Shown here piece by piece: positions 58,326-64,000 of a DNA stretch of 64,000 bases. The notes beneath the pieces are model-generated. The model was not told the DNA's origin. It was given only the letters and a program-made list of their open reading frames with translations, and made no database searches. Numbering within the stretch: position 1 is the stretch's first letter; the number at the start of each line of letters is the position of its first letter. A program made the position numbers and the translations under genes. Origin of the DNA: Actinoplanes sp. DH11 (GTDB lineage: Bacteria > Actinomycetota > Actinomycetes > Mycobacteriales > Micromonosporaceae); contig NZ_JAHWGU010000005.1 in NCBI RefSeq assembly GCF_020873875.1, positions 302,590-366,589 of the forward strand, given 5' to 3'.

Positions 58326-59534
58326 GTGCGGATTGCGATGATCTCCGAGCACGCCAGCCCGCTGGGCGAAGGCGGCCAGCATGCCTACGTCGCCGAGCTG
58401 TCCGGTGCACTCGCCGAGCTCGGTCACGAGGTGCGCGTCTACACCCGGCGCGACGACCCCGACGTGGCCGAGGTGGTCGCCACCCCGAGCGGTGTCCGCG
58501 TCGTGCACGTGGTCGCCGGCCCGGCCCAGCCGATCCCGCCGGACCTGCTGCTGCCGCACATGGGCGAGTTCGCGCGGGTGCTGAGTGACCAGTGGCGCGG
58601 TGACGGCTGGCGGCCGGACGTCGCGCACGCCCACTTCTGGACGAGTGGCCTGGCCGCGGTGACCGCCGCACGTCAGATCGGGATCCCGGTGGTGCAGTCC
58701 TTCCATGAGCTCGCGACCCTGCGCGACGCGCCGAAGGACGTGCGCGGCCCGTCGCGGTCCGGTTACGAGCGTGCGCTCGGCCGGGCGGTGGACCGGGTGG
58801 TGGCACAGACCCAGGACGAGGTACGCGGCCTCGTGCGCATCGGGGTGCCGCGGGAGCGGCTCACGATCGTCCCGGCCGGTGTGAACAGCGACCGCTTCAC
58901 CCCGGACGGCCCGTCCGTGCAGCGCGACCCGGAACGCCCCCGGATCCTCTCCGTCGGCCGGCTGGTGGAGCGCAAAGGCTTCGGCGACGTCATCGAGGCG
59001 ATGCGGTACGTGCCGGGCGCCGAGATCGTCGTGGTCGGCGGTCCGCCGGCCGAGCAGCTCTCCGCCGACCCGGGCGCCAAGGTGCTGCGCGCGATGGCCG
59101 AGCAGTTCCGGGTCGCGGACCGGCTGCGCCTGGTGGGTTCGGTCGCGCACCGGGACCTGCCCAGCTGGTACCGCTCGGCCGACGTGGTGGTGTCCGCGCC
59201 GTGGCAGGACGAGGACCTGCTGGAGCAGTCCGCGCTGGAGGCGATGGCCTGCGGTGTGCCGATCGTCGGCACCGCGGTGGGCGCGCTGAACGAGACCGTG
59301 GTGGACGGGCTGACCGGTGACCTGGTCCCGGCCCGTGACCCGCGGGCGCTGGGCGGTGCGCTGCGCCGGTTGGTCAACGACAAGGTGCGCCGCTTCACCT
59401 ATGCCACCGCGGCGCTGGATCGGGCGCGTCAGGCGTACTCCTGGAAGCGTGTCGCCGCCCAGGTCGGCTCGGTCTACTCGAGCCTGCGCCGCAGCAACGC
59501 ACCGAGCGCGGAGGCGGTCACCGAGGGGGTGTAG
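58326..59534 (+). CDS. GT4 family glycosyltransferase
   Basis: This 402-residue enzyme has the GT-B fold: MRIAMISEHASPLGEGGQHAYVA at the N terminus, AHAHFWTSGLAAVTAAR, ILSVGRLVERKGFGDVIEAM in the donor domain and the C-terminal EQSALEAMACGVPIVGTAVGALNE with the EX7E glutamates. The GTG start has GAAGGAG 6 nt upstream. It is related to the GT4 at 7.4 kb only at family level. The donor sugar is not predictable. It is followed by an ABC transporter operon after 82 bp, but there is no coupling. Confidence 0.88.
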   Translation: MRIAMISEHASPLGEGGQHAYVAELSGALAELGHEVRVYTRRDDPDVAEVVATPSGVRVVHVVAGPAQPIPPDLLLPHMGEFARVLSDQWRGDGWRPDVAHAHFWTSGLAAVTAARQIGIPVVQSFHELATLRDAPKDVRGPSRSGYERALGRAVDRVVAQTQDEVRGLVRIGVPRERLTIVPAGVNSDRFTPDGPSVQRDPERPRILSVGRLVERKGFGDVIEAMRYVPGAEIVVVGGPPAEQLSADPGAKVLRAMAEQFRVADRLRLVGSVAHRDLPSWYRSADVVVSAPWQDEDLLEQSALEAMACGVPIVGTAVGALNETVVDGLTGDLVPARDPRALGGALRRLVNDKVRRFTYATAALDRARQAYSWKRVAAQVGSVYSSLRRSNAPSAEAVTEGV

Positions 59535-59616
59535 TCCGGCATCAACCGATCGGTGGACCGCCACTGTCGCTCGCCGGTCGATTCGGTCCCGGTGGTGTTT
59601 CCGCGACGCTTGGTGC

Positions 59617-60531
59617 ATGGCAGTCATCGAGGTCAAGAACCTGAGCAAGCGGTACGGCGAGACACTCGCCGTCCGGGACGTCTCGTTCGCGGTCGAACCG
59701 GGTGAGATCTTCGGCATCCTGGGTCCGAACGGTGCCGGCAAGACCACCACTGTCGAATGCGTCGCCGGTCTGCGGACCCCCGACTCCGGCCGGATCACCG
59801 TCCTGGGCCACGCGCCGCGGGACCGGGCGCTGCGTGCCCAGGTCGGTGTCCAGCTCCAGGAGAGCGAGCTTCAGGAGAAGCTGACGGTCCGCGAGGTGCT
59901 GGAGCTCTACAGCGCGTTCTACCCGGACCCGGCCGACTGGCGGAAACTCGCCGGGGACCTGGGCCTCACCGAGAAGCTGCGGACCACGTTCGGCAAGCTC
60001 TCCGGAGGCCAGAAGCAGCGACTGTCGATCGCTCTCGCCCTGATCGGCAACCCGCGGATCGCGATCCTGGACGAGCTGACCACCGGCCTCGACCCGCAGG
60101 CCCGGCGGGACACCTGGGACCTGATCTCCGGGTTCCGTGACCGCGGCGTCACGCTGGTGCTGGTCACCCACTTCATGGAGGAGGCTGAGCGCCTCTGCGA
60201 CCGGATCGCCGTGATCGACCGCGGCGAGGTGGTCGCCCTGGACACCCCCGCCGGCCTGGTCGAGCAGACCAGCAGCCAGGACCAGAAGATTCGCTTCCGT
60301 CCGTCCGCCCCGATCTCCGACGAGTTGCTCTCCGCGCCTCCGGAGGTCACCCGGATCAGCCGGCAGGGCGACCGGATCGAGGTCAGCGGTACCGGCAACC
60401 TGCTCCACGCGGTCACCTCGGTGCTCGCTGTCAACGGCATCGTCGCGGTGGAGCTGCGCCTGGAGCAAGCCACCCTCGACGACGCCTTCGTCCGCCTGAC
60501 CGGCCGCGCCTCCGAGGAGTCCCCGTCATGA
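59617..60531 (+). CDS. ABC transporter ATP-binding protein
   Basis: This 304-residue ATPase has Walker A GPNGAGKTTT, signature LSGGQKQRLSIAL, Walker B IAILDE and the H-loop VTHFMEEAERLCDR. It belongs to the DrrA/CcmA-like exporter group. The ATG at 59617 (MAVIEVKNLSKRYGE) has no ribosome site in the 15 nt upstream, so translation may be leaderless. Its stop overlaps the permease ATG (ATGA). It is the first gene of a four-gene operon (ATPase, permease, kinase, regulator). Confidence 0.92.
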   Translation: MAVIEVKNLSKRYGETLAVRDVSFAVEPGEIFGILGPNGAGKTTTVECVAGLRTPDSGRITVLGHAPRDRALRAQVGVQLQESELQEKLTVREVLELYSAFYPDPADWRKLAGDLGLTEKLRTTFGKLSGGQKQRLSIALALIGNPRIAILDELTTGLDPQARRDTWDLISGFRDRGVTLVLVTHFMEEAERLCDRIAVIDRGEVVALDTPAGLVEQTSSQDQKIRFRPSAPISDELLSAPPEVTRISRQGDRIEVSGTGNLLHAVTSVLAVNGIVAVELRLEQATLDDAFVRLTGRASEESPS

Positions 60532-61268
60532 CCGTCTTCCGCAAGCTCGTCGCCGCCGAGTTCCGGACCGCCCTGCGGGAGCCGCTCTACCTGTTCTTCA
60601 CGGTGATTTTCCCGGTCGTGCTGATCGGCATCCTCGGCGCCGTGCCGTCCTTCCGGGAGCCCAGCGACGACCTCGGCGGCCTCCGGGTGATCGACGTCTA
60701 CGCCGGCATCGTGATCGCGCTGAGCATCGGCATGATGGGCCTGCAGGGCATGCCGACGGTGCTCGCCACCTACCGGGAAAAGGGCATCCTGCGGCGGCTC
60801 GCCACCACACCCGTCAAGCCGGTCGCGCTGCTCGGCGCCCAGCTGACGGCAGCGCTGATCACCGTGCTGGTCTCCGGGGTGCTGGTCTTCGCGTTCGCCG
60901 GGACCGTCTACGGCGTGCCGATGCCGGAGTCCCCGGTCGCCTTCGTGCTCGCCGTGGTGCTGGCGACGCTCGGCGTGTTCTCGATCGGGCTGGTGATCGC
61001 GGCATTGGCACCGAGTGGCAAGGCCGCCAACTCCATCGGGCTGCTGCTGTTCTTCCCGCTGATGTTCTTCGCCGGGCTGTGGGCGCCGCGCCAGGTGATG
61101 CCCGAGGTGCTGCGGCGGGTCAGCGACTACACCCCGCTCGGCGCCGGTGAGCGGTTGATGCACGAGGCGATGACGGGGCACTGGCCGAACCTGCTCTCCG
61201 TTACGGTGCTCCTGGGATACCTGTTGGTGTTCGGGGCGGTTGCCGCGAAGTACTTCCGCTGGGAGTGA
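60528..61268 (+). CDS. ABC-2 type transporter permease
   Basis: This 246-residue permease has about six membrane segments and the ABC-2 pattern: LVAAEFRTALREPLYLFFTV, IALSIGMMGLQGMPTVLATYREKGIL, and GLLLFFPLMFFAGLWAPRQVMPEVLRRV. It would pair with the ATPase to export a lipid-soluble compound or drug. It overlaps both neighbours (ATGA upstream, GTGA downstream), so expression is strictly coordinated with the two-component system. Confidence 0.9.
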   Translation: MTVFRKLVAAEFRTALREPLYLFFTVIFPVVLIGILGAVPSFREPSDDLGGLRVIDVYAGIVIALSIGMMGLQGMPTVLATYREKGILRRLATTPVKPVALLGAQLTAALITVLVSGVLVFAFAGTVYGVPMPESPVAFVLAVVLATLGVFSIGLVIAALAPSGKAANSIGLLLFFPLMFFAGLWAPRQVMPEVLRRVSDYTPLGAGERLMHEAMTGHWPNLLSVTVLLGYLLVFGAVAAKYFRWE

Positions 61269-62536
61269 CGGACATGCTGGACGCCGAGGCGGAGGAAGGC
61301 TCGCAGGCGGTTCGCGAGTGGTGGATCACCTGGCTGACCTACGGCACCCTGGCCGGCTCGTTCGTGCTGGCCCTCGCGACCCGCGACAGCGGCCTGCCCG
61401 CGCGGCCCATCCCGCTGGTCCTGCTGCTCACCGTGGTGACCGCGGCCTGGATCGGCTGGTGGATCACCCTGCACCCGCAGTGGGAGAAACGTCTCGGCCA
61501 CATGCTGGTCTTCCTGGCCGGGCTGTACGTGCTCAACGTCGCGCTCGTCTGGTGCAGCCCCTTCTACGGCGTCTTCACCTGGACCGGCTACCTCTTCGTC
61601 GCGTACGCGTTGCCGGGTCGCTGGAGGCTGGCCGGTGCGGTCCCGGTCGCCGCCGTCGCGGCGGCCTCCCAGATCGGCGGGGTCCAGAACTTCGCCGAGG
61701 ACGGCGTGTGGCTCATCTACGGCGCCGTCCTCGGCTGCAACGTGCTGATCGCGACGGTGATGTTGCAGGTGGAGACCCGGACCGAGCAGAACCACGCCCG
61801 CCGGGAGCAGATGCTCGACGAGCTTGCCGAGGCCAACGCCAAGCTGGAGACCGCGATGCGGGAGAACGCCGGCCTGCACGCTCAGCTCCTGGTCCAGGCA
61901 CGGGAGGCGGGCGTCCTGGACGAGCGGCAGCGGATGGCCGGCGAGATCCACGACGTCCTGGCGCAGGGGCTGACCGGCATCGTCACCCAGCTGGAGGCGG
62001 CCGAGGGCCACCCCGGCGAGCGGGACCGGCACCTGGCGGCCGCGAAACGGCTGGCCCGGGAAAGCCTGACCGAGGCACGCCGCTCGGTGCAGGCGCTGCG
62101 GCCACAACAGCTGGACAGTGCGGCGCTGCCGGAGGCGCTCGGCGAGATCGTGGAGATCTGGGCCGAGCGGACCGGCGTGAAGGCGGAACTGGTCACCACC
62201 GGGATGCCACGCCGGCTGCTGCCGGAGATCGAGACGACGCTGCTGCGTACCGCACAGGAAGGCCTGGCCAACGTGGCCCGGCATGCGGGCGCCCACCGGG
62301 TCGGTCTCACCCTTTCCTACATGGAGGACGTGGTCACCCTGGACGTGCGCGACGACGGCGCCGGCTTCGACCCGGCGCAGTCCCGCACCGGCGGCGCCGA
62401 CGGCGGGTTCGGCCTGCAAGGCATGCGGGAACGCCTCGCCCGGATCGCCGGCACCATGGAGATCGAGTCCGAGCCGGGTGGCGGGACTGCGCTCTCCGCC
62501 TGCGTGCCGGCCGTCGCGGTCGGCGGCATCGCATGA
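61265..62536 (+). CDS. Sensor histidine kinase (NarL/DesK-type)
   Basis: This 423-residue kinase has six membrane segments (residues 20-165), a coiled-coil linker (ARREQMLDELAEANAKLETAM), the HisKA_3 phosphoacceptor region QRMAGEIHDVLAQGLTGIVTQL (His in EIHDVLAQG) and a HATPase domain with TAQEGLANVARHAGAHRVGL and VRDDGAGFDP. No extracytoplasmic sensor domain is present, so it probably senses within the membrane, like kinases coupled to ABC exporters. The GTG start overlaps the permease stop. Confidence 0.92.
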   Translation: MTDMLDAEAEEGSQAVREWWITWLTYGTLAGSFVLALATRDSGLPARPIPLVLLLTVVTAAWIGWWITLHPQWEKRLGHMLVFLAGLYVLNVALVWCSPFYGVFTWTGYLFVAYALPGRWRLAGAVPVAAVAAASQIGGVQNFAEDGVWLIYGAVLGCNVLIATVMLQVETRTEQNHARREQMLDELAEANAKLETAMRENAGLHAQLLVQAREAGVLDERQRMAGEIHDVLAQGLTGIVTQLEAAEGHPGERDRHLAAAKRLARESLTEARRSVQALRPQQLDSAALPEALGEIVEIWAERTGVKAELVTTGMPRRLLPEIETTLLRTAQEGLANVARHAGAHRVGLTLSYMEDVVTLDVRDDGAGFDPAQSRTGGADGGFGLQGMRERLARIAGTMEIESEPGGGTALSACVPAVAVGGIA

Positions 62537-63159
62537 TCGGCCTGCTGATCGTCGACGACCACCCCGTCGTCCGGGACGGTCTGCGCGGCATGTTCGCCGG
62601 CGACAACCGGTTCACCGTCCTCGGCGAGGCCGGCAACGGCAGGGAGGCGCTCGCGGTCGCCGGCGCGGTCACCCCCGACGTGGTCCTGCTCGACCTGCGA
62701 ATGCCGGTGATGGACGGCGTCACCACGATCCGCGAACTCAAGGCCGCCGGATCGGCCGCCCGGGTGCTGGTCCTGACCACGTTCGACACCGACAGCGACG
62801 TGCTCCCCGCGATCAAGGCCGGCGCCACCGGATACCTGCTGAAGGACACCCCGCGCGAGGACCTGTTCCGCGCGGTGATCTCGGCGCACCGCGGTGAATC
62901 CGTGCTCTCCCCGGCCATCGCCGGCCGGCTGATGGGCGAACTGCGCTCACCCGCGAAGGAGCCGCTCAGCCAGCGCGAACTCGAAGTACTGACACTGATC
63001 TCGCAGGGCTGCACGAACCGGGAGACCGCCGGCCGCCTCTTCATCAGCGAGGCCACGGTGAAGACGCACCTGCTGCACGCGTACGCCAAGCTGGGCGTCC
63101 GCGACCGAGCCGCCGCGGTGGCCGCCGCCTTCGAACGCGGCCTGCTCGGCCGCGAATAG
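62533..63159 (+). CDS. NarL/LuxR-type response regulator
   Basis: This 208-residue regulator has a receiver domain (VDDHPVVRDGLRGMF, phospho-acceptor Asp in VVLLDLRMPVMDG, TTFDTD, LLKDTPRE) and a LuxR-type HTH (LSQRELEVLTLISQGCTNRE, LFISEATVKTHLLHAYAKLG). The ATG overlaps the kinase stop. It most likely controls its own operon, including the exporter, in response to the exported compound or membrane damage. Confidence 0.93.
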   Translation: MIGLLIVDDHPVVRDGLRGMFAGDNRFTVLGEAGNGREALAVAGAVTPDVVLLDLRMPVMDGVTTIRELKAAGSAARVLVLTTFDTDSDVLPAIKAGATGYLLKDTPREDLFRAVISAHRGESVLSPAIAGRLMGELRSPAKEPLSQRELEVLTLISQGCTNRETAGRLFISEATVKTHLLHAYAKLGVRDRAAAVAAAFERGLLGRE

Positions 63160-63307
63160 CCCGCAGTCCCGGGCCGCCGACCTCTTACCTGAGGCCGGCC
63201 TCCCCCCGGACCACGCGCCAGCTCCCGCGCCAAGGTCGAACTCCTCGGGCCGGCGGGTGCCCGAAGCCGCCCGTCGAGCCGGCCGATCGCGCGCCACCCA
63301 CCACCCT

Positions 63308-64000
63308 CAGCTGTCACTCACGGTTGCCCACCGCCCCCAGAACCAGCCGTGCGTGACAGCCAACCGCCCCCGGCTGTCACGCACGGCTGCCCGGCGTCCC
63401 AGAAACCAGCCGGAGGTGACAGCCATCCCGCTCCGGCGGCTGGCCGCTCCGGCCGCTCCGGCCGGCTGTCTGGTGGCTCGGAAACCAGCCGTGGGTGACA
63501 GCTGGCCCGCTCCGGCCGGTCTGGCTGTCACGTACGGCTGTTTGGTGGCTCGGAAACCAGCCGTGGGTGACAGCTGGCGCGTTCTGGCCGGTCTGGCTGT
63601 CACGTACGGCTGTTTGGTGGCTCGGAAACCAGCCGTGGGTGACAGCTGGCGCGTTCTGGCCGGTCTGGCTGTCACGTACGGCTGTTTGGTGGCTCGGAAA
63701 CCAGCCGTGGGTGACAGCTGGCCCGTTCTGGCCGGTCTGGCTGTCACGTACGGCTGTTTGGTGGCTCGGAAACCAGCCGTGGGTGACAGCTGGCGCGTTC
63801 TGGCCGGTCTGGCTGTCACGTACGGCTGTTTGGTGGCTCGGAAACCAGCCGTGGGTGACAGCTGGCGCGTTCTGGCCGGTCTGGCTGTCACGTACGGCTG
63901 TTTGGTGGCTCGGAAACCAGCCGTGGGTGACAGCTGGCGCGTTCTGGCCGGTCTGGCTGTCACGTACGGCTGTTTGGTGGCTCGGAAACCAGCCGTGGGT
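63308..64000. repeat. 72-bp tandem array, running off the right edge
   Basis: Near-identical 72-bp units begin at 63481, 63553, 63625, 63697, 63769, 63841 and 63913, with a partial unit at 63985 and degenerate units from about 63308. The core CCGTGGGTGACAGCTGG ... CTGGCTGTCAC is shared with the array at 22.6 kb; GTGACAGC and GCTGTCAC can pair. Unit differences are limited to GCCCGC/GCGCGT/GCCCGT. The 841 bp from 63160 to the edge contain no supported gene. Confidence 0.92.

Noticed and set aside
63307..63963. 218-codon minus-strand frame with a 24-residue repeat
   Set aside because: Same reason: a 72-bp DNA repeat keeps every frame free of stops; not supported as a gene without expression data.

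Overview
The window looks like chromosomal DNA of a high-GC actinomycete, most likely a member of the Micromonosporaceae such as an Actinoplanes-type organism. This is an inference from very high third-position GC, frequent GTG and TTG starts, 4-bp ATGA/GTGA gene overlaps, and actinobacterial families (DUF6401, DUF3072, DUF6986, Scr1/DUF5753 regulators, KhtT-like antiporter subunits). I saw no rRNA, tRNA, CRISPR array, phage genes or transposase.

Layout. 1-3.7 kb: a partial unknown gene, a DHFR/RibD-like reductase, a PAC2 protein, an EcsC protein and a FnIII lipoprotein. 3.7-7.3 kb: an antiporter locus with a CPA1 exchanger followed by a stand-alone UBP zinc finger, facing a CPA2 exchanger that carries a UBP zinc finger at its C terminus and is preceded by a very short KhtT-like subunit. 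7.4-16.8 kb: alpha-glucan metabolism, with a GT4 glycosyltransferase and amylo-alpha-1,6-glucosidase on the minus strand and glgX-treY-treZ on the plus strand (glycogen to trehalose), followed by yidD. 17.0-20.0 kb: a membrane-anchored solute-binding protein, a polytopic membrane protein and a PP2C phosphatase, a possible extracytoplasmic sensing unit. 20.1-22.4 kb: a GGDEF-EAL membrane protein. 22.4-23.0 kb: tandem repeats. 23.0-25.9 kb: hrpB helicase. 26.1-36.2 kb: purine-ring catabolism from urate to glyoxylate and malate (uraD, HIU hydrolase, uricase, an 8-oxoguanine-deaminase-like amidohydrolase, malate synthase, a DUF6986 citrate-lyase-like protein, allantoinase, allantoicase), interrupted by repeats and three unrelated genes.

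36.2-45.9 kb: phosphotransferase, PCMT-like methyltransferase, phospholipase D, an unlisted 42-residue membrane peptide, a MarR-pirin operon with a dyad operator, a 1.2-kb repeat-filled gap, GNAT, an HTH-ClpN operon with twin dyad operators and an apparently leaderless promoter, DUF3072 and VOC proteins. 46.0-53.6 kb: a third antiporter, a PAS-GAF-PP2C-HATPase signalling protein, an MscS-like/coiled-coil membrane protein, and small actinobacterial proteins. 53.6-58.2 kb: two SRPBCC proteins, a phytoene-desaturase-like oxidoreductase, and a Scr1-type regulator with a small CxxGxC partner. 58.3-63.2 kb: a GT4 glycosyltransferase and a tightly coupled ABC exporter / histidine kinase / response regulator operon. 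63.3 kb to the right edge: a 72-bp tandem array sharing its hairpin core with the array at 22.6 kb.

The non-coding DNA is unusually rich in tandem repeats placed at gene 3' ends, plus two copies of a 75-bp palindromic element at 32.1 and 42.7 kb.
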